Shown here: in pieces, positions 31,276 through 43,689 of the stretch | Numbering within the stretch: the first letter of the stretch is position 1 | How the letters are laid out: each line of letters opens with the position of its first letter | Source: Musa acuminata AAA Group | Lineage: Eukaryota > Streptophyta > Magnoliopsida > Zingiberales > Musaceae | Direction: 5' to 3' | Length of the DNA stretch: 64,000 bases | NCBI RefSeq assembly: GCF_036884655.1 | Contig: NC_088342.1 | Location: 36,387,001-36,451,000, forward strand | Position numbers and translations under genes: made by a program | The notes under the pieces: model-generated | The model's database searches: none | Seen by the model: only the letters and a program-made list of their open reading frames with translations | What the model was told of the DNA's origin: nothing

Positions 31276-33147
31276 TTTTCTAAAAATAACGATGCAGTAG
31301 AAATGAATACCATGCAGATTTTGTAAGAAATAAACTATCAAGATATAGACTTCTATCTTAATATACTCCCACTATTTTACTAACGAGTCATGCGACACCC
31401 TCAGCACGTGAAACATAAGTCTCCGTCAGACTTCTATGGGGATCAGGATCCAATCAGCATCTTAGTGTAACCTCGAGGGACTCGACCAATCACACTAAGC
31501 CTAAAAGGTAGGCAACTCTTGCCGATCACAACTCCTTGTGATTCCTGTCCTGTTAGGCCTCCGAATCACCATGGTCTCGAGGGACTCGACCAACCATGAT
31601 GCTCAGTTAAGTCAACACCTTCGTTACAAGATGAGTATGATTTGATGATATACCCTTGAGGGACTCGACCAAGTATACCATGCCCTTAGGTCGCCGGTGA
31701 CATCTCTATGTCGTAAGCAAGATAGCGAATCGCGATATAGGTGAGTCTCGAGGGACTCGACCAACTCAACCTACACCGGGAATCGGTTCCTACTTATAAC
31801 GATGGAAGGCCACGTGGGTCAATCTAATTGCCTCACGTTTACCGACTTAATATTATCGAGAGAGATGTTTCTATGATTTGGTCTCCTAATATGACATGTC
31901 ACACATATATATCTACATCGCATGCAAATATATATACATATCTAGTATGTGTATAAGCAATCACACTAGATGATCATGGACCACAACCTAATGTGATTAG
32001 GCCAGAGCCAGTAGGCCTAATCACTCACATCAAGATCTATGTGTGCAACGGTGCATCTCCATGCCCCGTGATCGTCCATCTCATCCTCGTCGGTTCCGTC
32101 GACATCTTGATGCATCTTCATGCATCGCGATCGTCCGTCTCGTGGGTCCCGCTTTCGCATCCACGCTCTCACTGCGTCTCCTCATGTGATTACAACTTAA
32201 TCATAGGCACGCAGGCCCCACAATAAACGAGAAATATAATGGAGGCTCGCAGACCTCAATAATAATAATTACAAGTACACACATCACACGATCCAAGATC
32301 ATCCGTCCACACATCATACATCACATGTATAAATAATCATCATCATGTAGGACTACTAGATAATGATAAAAAATAATAATCAACTAAACATTTTAATTAA
32401 TTAGTATTTTACGAAATCAGGGACATATAGGGATTTTTTGAATTCATAGTGGTATTTTCGTAATTTGGACAAAAGATAGAAATTGAAATTTCTCAAATTT
32501 CGAGGGGTAAAACTATCTTTTGTCCAGAAAACCCTAATGCCCTACTGCCCATTACTGTTGCCGCCGCCGCCGCCACATTGCTGGTGGCGGCCAATGTGGC
32601 GGGCGCCCTCACCTGCAGGCGGCACGCTCGCTGGCGGCGCTGCCGCTGCAGGTGGGCGCCCCCGCGGGCGCCACCGCCTACGCGGGTGGTTCTGCCAGCG
32701 GGACAACGCCCGCAGGCGGTGCTGCCCCTACAGGTTGGCGCCCCTGCGGGCGGTTCTGCCAATAGGGCAACGCCCGCAGGCGGTGCTGTCCTGCCGGGCG
32801 GCCGCCCCTACGGGGGGGGTTTCGCCCATAGGAGCAGCGGCGGCAGGCGCCGTTGCCTTGCGGCGCCTCACCCCGCGGGAGAAGCGGCCGCAGGCGCCTC
32901 TGCCCGCGGTCTGCCAGCCCCACCGGACGCAAGCCTGCTGCAAGCAGGCCGTCGACCGATTGCTGCAGACACAACCCCTGTGCTGCCTGCCTGCGGCTGC
33001 ACTGCACGCATGCAAATCAAGGGCAGCAACTGTTGCTGCCCTTTCTCGCTTTTGCGTCAACGATTTTGACGTCAAAATTTTTTCCTAAACACAATACACA
33101 CAGTTCAAAACTAATCATTTGCATGAACAACTTGGCTCTAATACCAC
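31276..33147 (-). other. 5' leader and primer site of element B
   Basis: Same layout as in A. Stem-loops are at 31461-31499, 31567-31601, 31645-31681 and 31738-31773, with a GC-rich block at 32555-33015. The primer site at 33135-33146 is GCTCTAATACCA on the plus strand (one change from consensus). Confidence 0.85.
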
Positions 33148-33925
33148 TGTTGGGAAATATTGGGGGCGACATCACATGCGCAGCGGAAGAACAAGAAAAC
33201 AAAATCCCCAATTCCTAAAGAGATGTTCGTCATCATGCGAAGATTGGTGCGTAAAATTCGCGAAACTTAAAACTGCGTATAGAGTAGATTGTGTTACCTA
33301 GGGAGATCGTATATCCCTATTTCCTTGTAGATCCTTAAGAGAGGGTGAAGGAGGTCAAGCGTCCTCCTCTCTAGCGGTGATCCACACAACAGGGCTACGA
33401 TGATGCTCCTCAAAACTCCAGGCCTGCTCTGAGGTGGAGAGGGGGAGGAGAATAGGAGAGGCAAGCAAAGGCTCTCGCCTATGAGACTCTGAATCCCTAC
33501 TATTTATAGAGGCCCCCTATCAAACCCTAATGGATCCTCCCTTAGTGGATATTGGATCTGCATCCAATAACCCAAGCCTTTTAGATTAGTGGATCTCTAT
33601 CCAATAATCTCTCAAGGGCTCTTTTTGTATCTCGTCCATGGGATCCAATAATTCATGGGCTTATTGAATATCCAATAAGACAAGGGCTCCATTGGATATC
33701 TCATATCTGAACCTCTACTCATCACAATGCCTATCATATGTGTGTGACCCTTTAGGCCCAATATCGAGCTGGCCGTGAGTCATACCTGTCAGAACTCCTT
33801 CTAACTCAGTGAATTATTATCTCTGTAATAATTCACTTGACTCATCGACTACGGATGTACTAGGCCACTACATCGTAGTCCCTAGACGATACAAGGGAAT
33901 CCAATCCATTGGACCTGTCTGTCCT
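33148..33925 (-). repeat. 5' LTR of element B, left segment
   Basis: The LTR starts TGTTGGGAAAT and is interrupted after GTCCT (33921-33925) by the solo LTR. It resumes at 36571. Confidence 0.92.
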
Positions 33926-34276
33926 TGTAACATCCCCCATTTAAAAAAAAAATTAGTAAATGCTTGTTTGTAAATATGAGGATTATTTAATAATTTTTTT
34001 ATTAAATAATATTATATTAAAGTTGATGGCTAAGGACCTAAGAGTAAATATTAAAAGTTTGAGATGATTTATAGAATATTCAGAATTGAGTAAATAAAAA
34101 TAATAATAATAAAGTGGAGGACATGTGTCATTAACAAGGAGAGCCACTTAGCATTTATTCTAAAGTTGACACCTAAACCCCCATGCATGCTTACCACCTC
34201 ACTATTTTAGCATAAGCCAAACCTAAGTAATTTAAGGCACCATTAAAAAGAAACTTTTCAGCCAACGTTAGTTTGA

Positions 34277-34345
34277 GGAGAAGAAGAAGAAGAGAAGAAG
34301 AAGAAGAAGAAGAAGAAGAAGAAGGAGAAGGAGAAGAAGAAGAGG
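34277..34345 (+). repeat. GAA microsatellite in the solo LTR
   Basis: (GAA)n with a few GGA interruptions over about 70 bp. Purine-only strand. Confidence 0.9.
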
Positions 34346-36289
34346 AAACTTTGTTTGAGGTTTTGCATCAACTTCCTATATTTGGGAATCAAACTCATCT
34401 AAGGCAAGTGTCCTAACCTCTTCCTACAGAATTCCTAATCTCTGTTTTCCTTTTAATTCTTCATAATTCAAAAGATTTCAGCTTAGTACCAAACCGTTCT
34501 TTCCTTTTGATACAAAGCCATGAATCTGAAATTTTTTCGGTAATCTGACTTCTATACATTGTTTTGGATCTAACTTTTAGCACTAAACTCTAATTTAGGC
34601 AAAATCTAATTCATTTGAAAGTAGACTCAAATATCTTTATTTTGACACTAAGATTGAATGATTTGGAGTTTAAATGCCTACTAAGACTTCTGTTTCAATT
34701 AACCTTACAGATTCTGCAAAATAGGGACTGAAATATTTGACCTTCTGTTACTAAATTGCTCATAACTCTCTAGAGAAAATTCTGAATTATACAAAGCTTG
34801 GTTCTTTTGAATTGCATATCTTTCTTTTGACATATAATTTAGTAATTTTGAAGTGTGTTTGCCTTCTGAAACATCTGTTTAAATTGACTCTATCAATTCT
34901 ACAAAATAGAGATGATCAATTCTGACCTTCCTTTACTCTATTTGTTGTAACTTCCCGTTAAGAACTCAAAAAATTATAAATCTGAGTTCATCTGAAAATA
35001 GATTGATACAGCTTTCCAATGACATCTATTTTTAGTGATTTGGAGCATGCTTGGTCACTCAAACAATTCAGGAAATGTACCATTCAAATTCTATCAGAAT
35101 TGAAAACTTTGTTGGGTTTTGCCTATTCAATTTTCATCCTATTGGAAATATGATTTCTGCTAAATTCTTCTTCAATTGAGCTTTATATTAGTCCTTTGAA
35201 GTTCTTGTATTGTTCATCCTGAAATTATTGTATAACTGAAATTTATTATGTAATGCTTTGTTTGCATTTCCTTGTTTGATAAAGGCACATGCATATCTTC
35301 GTTGTTCCGCATGTGCTTCTGATAGGTGTCAATGTTATTGTTCATACTACCCTTTTGTACTCTGGTGTCTTATGGGATATTGTGAATCTTTGCCAGAAAT
35401 GGTAAAGGGAGTTATGCTTAGAGCCCGCGATTGCTCTGCTGGCCCCATTGACTTCACTCAAACGTGGGTGGATGGAGCTCCTAGACGTGGGAGACTTATG
35501 CTTGGTGGTCATCCAGAAATGGATGAATCACATTATGTATGTGGTCCCACAGCGCCCTCTATGTTTATTGATATGATATCCAAAGCTTTATTTATGAGTT
35601 CATATTATGCTTTGGATAAAAATGGAATGCATGCTACATCAAAAATGACATACAGCTTGTGTTTATTATTCGGTTCACTTGTTATACTTTGAAGTGTTTC
35701 GTTTGTCATTATTATGCCCCCAAACACTCTTATGCATTTGATGTGCGCCTAAATGCTTCATGTGCCATTTGATACATGCCTAAATGCTTCTTTTGCCAAT
35801 GAAATGCTCCTATTTCCTTTCTCCTATTGTTATGTCTAATGCCTATTTTTGAACGAGATAAACCTTTGTGATTTTATATCAAATGAGATGACTTCAAATG
35901 AACACTTGTATTTCTACTTTTGTAACTTGATACTAAGCCTACTTAAACTTCTCCTATCGCCATGGATATGTTAGACGCTTGCTAAGCTCTTTATGCTCAC
36001 CCCGTTGCTATATAAATTTTTCAGAGTAGCTTGTCACGCACTGAAAAGCTAGAATTGGGTTAAAGCAGTGAAAGGCTAGAAGATTTTTGAGCTAATTTTG
36101 TTGGATGATGGTTTTTGTTGTATAGTAAACTTTACTTCTGATGTAATGTTAAGGATCTATTGATACTTATGTGTTGTAAAAGTTTAAAGGACCGCTCATG
36201 TGTATGGAATGATAAGTTTAAGTTGTATAAGGATAAGAACTCATGGTAAATAATTATCTTTTTGTGATTGTATATACTTCTATGTTTAT

Positions 36290-36367
36290 GGATTTGTGTT
36301 GTGGTTGATGTTTAGTTGAGTTGCCTTTGGATTTGTGTTGTGGTTGATGTTTAGTTGAGTTGCCTTT
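36290..36367. repeat. 39-bp perfect tandem duplication in the solo LTR
   Basis: Two identical 39-bp units, each starting GGATTTGTGTTGTGG and ending GAGTTGCCTTT; a third copy begins and stops after 7 bases. Confidence 0.92.
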
Positions 36368-36570
36368 GGATTTTGTGAATCTCTAAGTGAAGTGGATTAT
36401 GATTTATGTAATGTACATGTTTATGAATTGTGAATATTAATTTTTGAATAATTCTTAGTATCCTCAAATTGTTAGATTGGATCCTGGATTGAATTGATGA
36501 TGAATTATAATATTATTGATTTTAGACAGGGTCACACTTCCTGAATATGATAATTTGAGGGGGCGTGACA

Positions 36571-37396
36571 GTCCTCAGTTACCGTGTACCTATAGGCCCT
36601 CATCCATCTAATATCCCAGAGACCATATATCGAGCATGGTGCTGTCAGACCCATATGGTTTCTACTCGAGTCTCGCTCTAATCGGATTCTCCCGGAGAAC
36701 TCTTTCTCTCAACCCGAATGACCCTAGCTAGGGATTTGTCTGAGCAAGAACACATGGGATATTCCTCCTATGACGCCGAGAGTGGATGATCCTCTATCGA
36801 CACTCAATAGCCCTCGTAAGGTCGACTACCACTCCCAATGACCAGTTGTATTAGATCTTGGACAACCAAACCTATAAGTCTGGTATCAAAGAGTGGAGCA
36901 CTCATATAGGACATTCTTGGTGTCTTATGTCTAAGGACCAGATACACCACTAGGACTACGGAATCGCTATCTGACAATAAGGCATCATCAATCATCCAGC
37001 ATTCCATAAGCGGATCAATAAGTGAACTCATTCTCCAATGAGCACCTGTACTGTATCCCTAGTATCCCTACACGAGCAGCTATGAGACCAGCTGCATCCA
37101 TCATATGGACGGGTATACAGCACACCAGTCTGTCCGTTTATCACGATGTCCCTCTCGAGCAACCTATGACCGGGATTATTTAGGATATATGTTTAAAGGT
37201 GAATCAATCTCATTATCGTGATCTCATCACGATCTGATTCCCATTACACAAATCCAAGGACATCACAATATATATATGCATATATGCAATAGTTATAAAG
37301 TGATATATGCCAAAATATAATAAGCAAAAAGATTCTATATCAAGTCACACGTGTCATCACTCACGTGATTGGCTTTTTGGGCACCTATGACTAGCA
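36571..37396 (-). repeat. 5' LTR of element B, right segment
   Basis: Continues the LTR from GTCCTCAGTTACC to the terminal ACTAGCA, followed by CTAGT and then LTR C. Confidence 0.92.
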
Positions 37397-37401
37397 CTAG
37401 T

Positions 37402-38082
37402 CTGGCGATACCACCGCCTGACAATGCTCTCGAAGACTGAGCTATGACTGTACCATGGCCTGACAGGTTGTACCACTATTGGCAGGTAATAACTATCGAC
37501 GGTACCACCACCCAGAACACCTAGGAGATTGAGTCCCAAGTGATGCCACTACTGATCGTGACTTCAGGTGCTGAATGGCCTGTTCAATCTGGCCCAATTC
37601 AGTCCTGTTATGGGTCCAATTGGCCCCTAACTAAGTTAGTAAAATTACTTCCCAATCCTAACTCAACTTAAGGTCTAACTACAATAATTAAGATATTTAA
37701 CAAAGCATTCTTGTTTCAGTACGTCAATTGTTCTTCCAGTGAGCTTCAAGCAATTTTCCAGCGAACTTCCAACGATCTCTTGGTAATGTTCCGGTGGACT
37801 TCCGGTAAGCTCCTGGACTTCACGACGATCTTATTAGTGAGTTTCGATGAGCTTCTTTGGCAAGCTCTTAGACTTCAAGGTTAATTCCAGCGGAACTTCC
37901 GACAAATATTCGATCTTCTGAAGAACTCTCGAACTCCCAACGAAATCTCGATCTTGACTCCAACACAACATTTGCTTTATATCTTACCATTATCATAGTT
38001 AATCCTGCATATTTTTCTCAACATATAGATTAGATCAAACAATTTATCAATTGATTTTATAATCAAAATCCAAGATTCAACA
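37402..38082 (-). repeat. SIRE-type LTR C, right part
   Basis: Continues from 17311. It has GCGATACCACCGCC and GGTACCACCACC palindromes, degenerate TTCCnnCGA repeats (37735-37930) and the terminal GATTCAACA at 38082. It is then followed by ATCTCCCC, the polypurine tract of a minus-strand element, so LTR C is a 3' LTR whose body extends rightwards. Confidence 0.85.
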
Positions 38083-38492
38083 ATCTCCCCTTTTTTTGAT
38101 GATGATAATCAATTGATAATGGAGTTAACCTTAACTCCCCCTATTTATATGTCATATTTGAGAAAAGACATTCTTGAATTCAAGGCCTTTGAATTCTAGC
38201 ATCAAAATGTTAAGTTATATTCATTTAAACTTATCAACATGCATATCATGATTTACCAATACGATACCATGTATTTATCATTATTTTCGCATGACATCTA
38301 TTTCCAAATTAATGATGATAGACAATCATTATTTTCAAATATGATATGAGTTTCAAGTATAAAATTTTGCAAGATGACAATTCTCGATAAAAGATGACAA
38401 TTCATCATTTTGAGGCATGGTATCAATTGTAAATAGCAAATTAAGCTTATGATACCTTATTGTTATGATAGACATTTATCAAATATTCATGA
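38083..38492 (-). mobile_element. 3' non-coding stub of SIRE-type element C
   Basis: The polypurine tract and the following TTTTTTGATGATGATAATC / AACTCCCCCT sequence match the same region of D (56030 on). Similarity is lost at about 38492, where Angela-like fragments begin. Confidence 0.75.
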
Positions 38493-39610
38493 TTAGAGCG
38501 AGGCTCAAGTAAATTTCATATGGGCTTGACAATACTATACCCGGTATATAGTTTCTAGGATATTAGATAGATGAGAGATTATAGATATGATAATTAAGGG
38601 CAGATAGGTCTAATGGATTATGTCTCCTTGTACCATTTAAGGACCATGACATAGTGGTCTAATACGTCCATAGTCAATGACTTGAGCAAATTATTATGAA
38701 ATAATAATTTACTGAATCAGAAGGAGTTCTGAGTCAAGAGTTCTGACAAGTATAACTCATGATCAGCTCAACATTGGGCCTAAAGGGTCATACACATGTG
38801 GTGGATGACAGGATAAATAGAGGATTGAATATATGATATCCAATAAGCCCTTGTTTTATTGGATTCGTTGGGTGAGACCCAATAAGAGCTTAGAGTGGAT
38901 AACTGGATAGAGATTTTTATTAAGCTAGGGATAATTAGATGAAGATCTAGTATTCAATATGCTAGGGTAATTGGATAGAGATTCAGTACCGAATAGAGCA
39001 GGATCCATTAGGGTTAGCAAAGAGGGCTCTCTATAAAAGGGATATAGGATTAAAAGGAATATACCATATGCTAAGCATAGGTGTCATACAAGCCAATCAC
39101 GTGAGTGATGATACATGTAATGTGCTACTCGATCTTTTTGCTTATTATTATTATTGATGTTTTTTCATTTTATATTATATGTTACACATATTGTGATGTT
39201 CATGAATATATGCAATGAGAATTGGATTGTGATGAGATCACGATAATGAGATTGATTCACCTTTAAACACAAACCCTAAATAATACCAATCATAGGTTAC
39301 TTGAGAGGGATATCGAGATAACTAGATAAACTAGTGTATTGTGTACCTATCCATATGATGGAGGTGGCTAGTCTTATAGTTGCTCATGTGGGGACACTAG
39401 GGATATAGTGTAGGTGCTCATTAGAGAATGAGTTCACTAATTGATTCGCTCATGAAGTATTGGATAGTTAATGATACTTCATTGTCAAATAGTGATTCCG
39501 TGATCCGAGTTATATGTTTGTTCCTTAGACTTGAGACACTAAGGATACCCTGTATGAGTACTCCGCTTTTTATATCATATTTAAAAGTTTAGAGGTTTCA
39601 GATCTATCAT
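38493..39610 (+). repeat. Angela-like LTR fragments, inverted
   Basis: These read in the opposite orientation to A and B. 38493-39079 matches the middle-to-late part of the LTR (ATTAGAGCGAGGCTC, TTAGGGTTAGC). 39080-39610 matches its beginning (AAGCCAATCACGTGAGTGATG) through the middle. The order late-then-early means at least two fragments. Confidence 0.75.
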
Positions 39611-41474
39611 AGTCTAAATCTAGGACGTGCGTGATTTTCTCTGTTGTGAGAACAATTCTCAAGTTGTGGAGCCAATCCATATAATTTGAATCAGTGAGGT
39701 GGTTGACACCAAGTATGCCACATAAGGGATTTGAAAGCGATATTTTTTCTCAAAATAAAGATGTAGCAAAAATAAATAATATGCAGCTTTTACAAAAATA
39801 AACAAATAAGATATGGACTTCTATCTTAATTTACTCCCACTATTTTACTAGCGAGAAATGTAACACCCTCAGCATGTAAAACGGAAGTCTCAGGCATACT
39901 TCTAGTGAGGATTGGGATCCAATCAGCATCGTAGTGTAACCTCGAGGGAACTCGACCAATCACACTAAGCCTAAAAGGTAGGCAACTCTTGTCGATCATA
40001 ACTCCTTATGATTCCCGTCCTGTTCGGCCTCCGAACCACCATGGTCTCGAGGGACTCGACCAACCATAATGTTCGGTTAAGTCAAAACAATCATTACAAG
40101 ATGAGTCTAATTTGATGATATACCCTCGAGGGACTCGACCAAGCATACTATATCCTTAGGTTACCGGTGACATCTCTATGTCATAGACAAGATAACGAAT
40201 CATGATATAGGTGAGCCTCGAGAAACTTGACCAACTCATCTTACACGAGAATCGTTCCCTACCTATAATGTTGGAAGGCCACGTGAGTCAATCTAATTGC
40301 CTCACATTTACCGACTTAATATTGTCGAGAGATGGGATTTTAATTTGATCTCCTAATATGACATGTCATACATATACATATTTAATATATATCTACATCG
40401 CATGCAAATATATATACATATCTAGTAGGTGTATAAACAATCACGTCACATGAGCAATCACAACAGATGATCATAGACCACAACCTAATATGATCAGGCC
40501 TGAGCTAGTAGGCCTAATCACTCACATCAAGATCTATGTGTGCAGCGGTGCATGTCTATACCTTGTGATCGTCTATCTCGTTCTCGTCGATTCTATCGGC
40601 ATCTCGACATATCTCCATGAATCACGATCGTCCGTCTCGGCATCGTGGGTCCCACTATCGCTTCCATGCTCCTACTGTGCCTCCTTGTGTGATTACAAAT
40701 TAATCATAGGCATGCAGGCCCGACATTAAATGAGAAATAAAATGGAGGCTAGTAAGCCCCAATAATAATAAAAATAAGTACAAACATCACATGGTCCATA
40801 ATCATTCGTCCACATATCATATATCACATGTATAAATCATCATCATGTAGGACTACTAGATAATAATAAAAATAATAATCAATTAAATATTTAATTAATT
40901 AATATTTTTTAAAATCAGGGACATGTATGAAATTTTCTTCATTCTGAGGGGTATTTTGGTAATTCAGACAAAAAGGATAGACTTGGATTTTTTGAAATTC
41001 TAAGGGGTAAAACTATCCTTTTTCCCAAAAACCCTAACCCTCTCCCCTACTGTGTTACCACCGCCACCACCCTAACGGCGACGGCCACTATAGGGGGGGG
41101 GGCGACACCCTTGCTCGTGGGGGGCTCGCCCATGGGCGACGCTGCCCCTGCAGGTGGGCACCCCCGCAGGCACAGTGACTACAAGCGCCTCTGCACATGG
41201 GCGTAGCGGCCACAAGCACCACTGCTCCATGACCCCTCTGCCAAGCAGGTGTCGTTGCCCGCGGGCACAGCAATCGTAGGTCGCCCGTGGGTAGATGGGC
41301 ATTGGCCGCCTATGGCCCCTACATGCAAGTGGCCAAAGGCTTCAAGTAGCCTTTTGGAGAATGTGCATTGCTACCCTCTCTCTCCTTTTGTGTCAACGAT
41401 TTTGATGTCAAAAGATTCTCCAAAACACAACACATGTAGTTCAAAATCAATCTTTCGCACGAACAACCTGGCTC
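39611..41474 (-). pseudogene. Angela-like leader and gag start fragment
   Basis: 39620-39745 encodes the gag N-terminus on the minus strand (NYMDWLHNLRIVLTTEK-like). Above it is the full leader layout of A and B, including decayed versions of all four stem-loops (39930-40245) and a GC-rich block (41060-41340) containing a short run of G's. It ends at CCTGGCTCT, just inside the lost primer site. Confidence 0.8.
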
Positions 41475-42562
41475 TATATATATGCATATATGTAATAAGT
41501 AATACAAAGTGATAAATGTCAAAATATAATAAGCAAAAAGATTGCACGTCAAGTCACACATGCCATCACTCACATGATTGGCTTGTAGGGCATATATGGC
41601 TAGTAGGCAACTGGTCTCATAGTTGCTCGTGTGGGGATAATATGACTACAATGCAAGTGCACATTGGAGAATGACTTTACTAATTGATCTTCTCATGGAA
41701 TGCTGGATGGTTGATGATACCTTATTGTCAGATAGTGATGTTGTTGTCCTAGTGGTGTACCTGGCCCTTAGACTTGAGACACCAAGGATGTCTTATATGA
41801 GTACTCCACACTTTGATATCGGACTTATAGGTCTGGAAGTTCAAGATCTAGCATAGTTGGTTATCGGGAGTGGTAGCCAACCTTACGAGGGCTATTGAGT
41901 GTCGATAAAATCATCCACTCTCAGTATCATGAGAGGAATATCTCATATGTTCTTGCATAGACAAATCCTTGATCAGGGCCATTCAGATTGAGAGAAAAAA
42001 AGTTCTCCAAGAGAATCTGATTAGAGCAAGACTCGAGGAGAAACTGTATAGGCCTAACAATATCATACATGGTATGATAGTAATATATACCCTGTAAGCC
42101 AATCATGTGAGTGATGACATGTGTGACTTGACATGTAGTCTTTTTGCTTGTTATTATTATTTGGCATTTTATCACTTTATATTGCCTATTATTTGAATAT
42201 ATTGTGATGTCCATGGATCTGTGCAATGGAAATCGAATCATGATCAAATCATGATAATGAGACTTATTTGCCTTTAAACACAGATCCTAAATAATCCCGG
42301 TCATAGGTTACTCGAGAAGGACATCGAGATAACCGGACAGACTAGTGTTCTGTATACCCATCCATATGATGGATGCAACTAGTCTCATAGCTGCTCATGT
42401 GGGGACACTAGGGATATAGTATAGGTGCTAATTAGAGAATGAGTTCATTAATTAATCTGTTTAAGGAATAGATGGTTGATGATGCCTTATTGTTAGACAG
42501 CGATTCCTTAGTCCCAGTGGCATATCTGGTCCTTAGACTTGAGATACCAAGGATGTATTTTA
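41475..42562. repeat. Mosaic of Angela-like LTR fragments in both orientations
   Basis: 41475-41607 is an LTR end in minus orientation (...GGCTAGTA). 41608-42088 is the middle of an LTR in plus orientation, and 42089-42562 is the start of an LTR in plus orientation. The last fragment fuses to Copia G at about 42562 within a shared TATG. Confidence 0.7.
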
Positions 42563-43074
42563 TGTTTCAGTAGTTGGAAGTTTAATATACGTGATGGTAT
42601 GTACGAGACCGGACATTGCATATGCAGTGGGTGTTACTAGCAGATTTCTTGCAAATCCAGGCAAAGAGCACTGGGCAGGAGTGAAGTGGATTTTTAGATA
42701 TCTTAGAGGGAGCTATAAGATTTTTTTAAGCTTTGGAGGTGGACCACCTGTGTTGACAGGTTACACAGATGCAGATATGGTAAGAGATATAGATACGAGG
42801 TAGTCCACTTTAGGTTATGTACTTACTTTTGCAAGGGGAGCTATGTCATGACAATCTAGGTTGTAAAGGTGTATTGCTCTCTCCACCACAGAAGCAAAAT
42901 ATATTGCTGCTATAGAGGTATGCAAAGAAATGTTATGGATAAAAGAATTCTTACAAGAATTGGGGCTGAAACAGGAAAATAATGTGGTGTATTATGACAG
43001 CCAGAGTGTCATCCCTTTGTGTAAGAACCCAATGTTTCATTCCAAGTCAAAGCATATAGATGTCAGATACCACT
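42563..43074 (+). pseudogene. RNase H part of Copia element G, left piece
   Basis: The plus strand encodes VVGSLIYVMVCTRPDIAYAVGVTSRFLANPG..., then TTEAKYIAAIEVCKEMLWIKEFL and SKHIDVRYH, interrupted by two or three stops. This is the region just downstream of reverse transcriptase in Tork/Tnt1-like Copia. It is cut at 43074 by element H and resumes at 46628. Confidence 0.88.
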
Positions 43075-43619
43075 TGTTGTGGGAAACAATTTTGAGTCGT
43101 GGCCTCGGGGCCGACGCGGCTCGGTTCGGGTCCGGACGACGAGGACCTCCTTGGGGCATTCCTCGAGCCCGCTGAGGCGGTGGGGTGCGATGTCCGATCG
43201 GGACGGTGAGCCGTCTCCTCCGGGCAGGAACTCCTCGCCTGCGCGTCTGGAGGGGTCTTTCGGCTTCGCACCTGCACAAAGGTCAAGCCGAGGCGCTCGG
43301 CCCGACCCCTCCGACGATCAAGTTAGCAGATGTGGAGGGGGTTTCAAATGAAGAAGTGTTTTTGTGTGTCTGTCTGTCCCTCCTCTCTTTCTGATGAACG
43401 AGAGGGTATTTATAGGCAAGCTTACTGCTTCCTAAGCTACCCGCTTGCAGGGGGCAGGCTGGTAGCGTTTGACTTTGTGTTGGCGTGGCGTGAAGAATTG
43501 AGCTTTGGTAGGATGTTAATGCGCCTCGGTCGGCGTTCCGGTATGCATTGACCAGGTGCTGTTGCATGAGGCGTCATCTGACGTCAGCCAAGTCCTATCA
43601 TAATTATTATCCTCATCAT
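43075..43619 (-). repeat. 3' LTR of element H (545 bp)
   Basis: TGTTGTGGGAAACAA...CTCATCA, followed by TATTCCCCCTGG (43620-43631), whose minus strand CCAGGGGGAATA is a polypurine tract. The TATA box CCTATAAATA is on the minus strand at 43407-43416. Confidence 0.9.
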
Positions 43620-43689
43620 ATTCCCCCTGGAAAGAAGCTATGCGTCGGTCGTTGTAATGGGAGTCCGAGGCATGGGTTCAGCTTTCAGG

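Larger units (their letters stand above)
33926..36570 (+). mobile_element. Solo LTR (2,645 bp) inserted in the 5' LTR of B
   Basis: It begins TGTAACATCCCCC and ends GGGGGCGTGACA, a near-perfect inverted pair, flanked by GTCCT on both sides (33921-33925 and 36571-36575). No primer site, gag or second LTR is inside, so it is a lone LTR or a non-autonomous element. A diverged repeat with TTCTGCAAAATAG / TTCTACAAAATAG appears at about 34710 and 34898. This style (TGTAACA ends, long LTR, internal diverged repeats) suggests a Ty3 Tekay/Del-like element; that is inference. The strand is uncertain. A 144-codon frame at 35258-35692 resembles no known protein. Confidence 0.8.
17312..37396 (-). mobile_element. 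Angela-like Copia element B (contains A and a solo LTR)
   Basis: The outer ends are TGTTGGGAAA (17312) and ACTAGCA (37396), flanked by CTAGT on both sides (17307-17311 and 37397-37401). The left LTR is 17312-18910 (1,599 bp). The right LTR is 33148-33925 + 36571-37396, which is also exactly 1,599 bp once the inserted solo LTR is removed with one GTCCT copy. The interior (minus strand) holds gag, protease, integrase, reverse transcriptase and RNase H, all decayed, and is interrupted at 20299/28996 by element A. B therefore predates A and the solo LTR and postdates LTR C. Confidence 0.93.

Noticed and set aside
35258..35692. 144-codon frame in the solo LTR
   Set aside because: No recognisable domain, cysteine-rich start, lies in an LTR; most likely chance.
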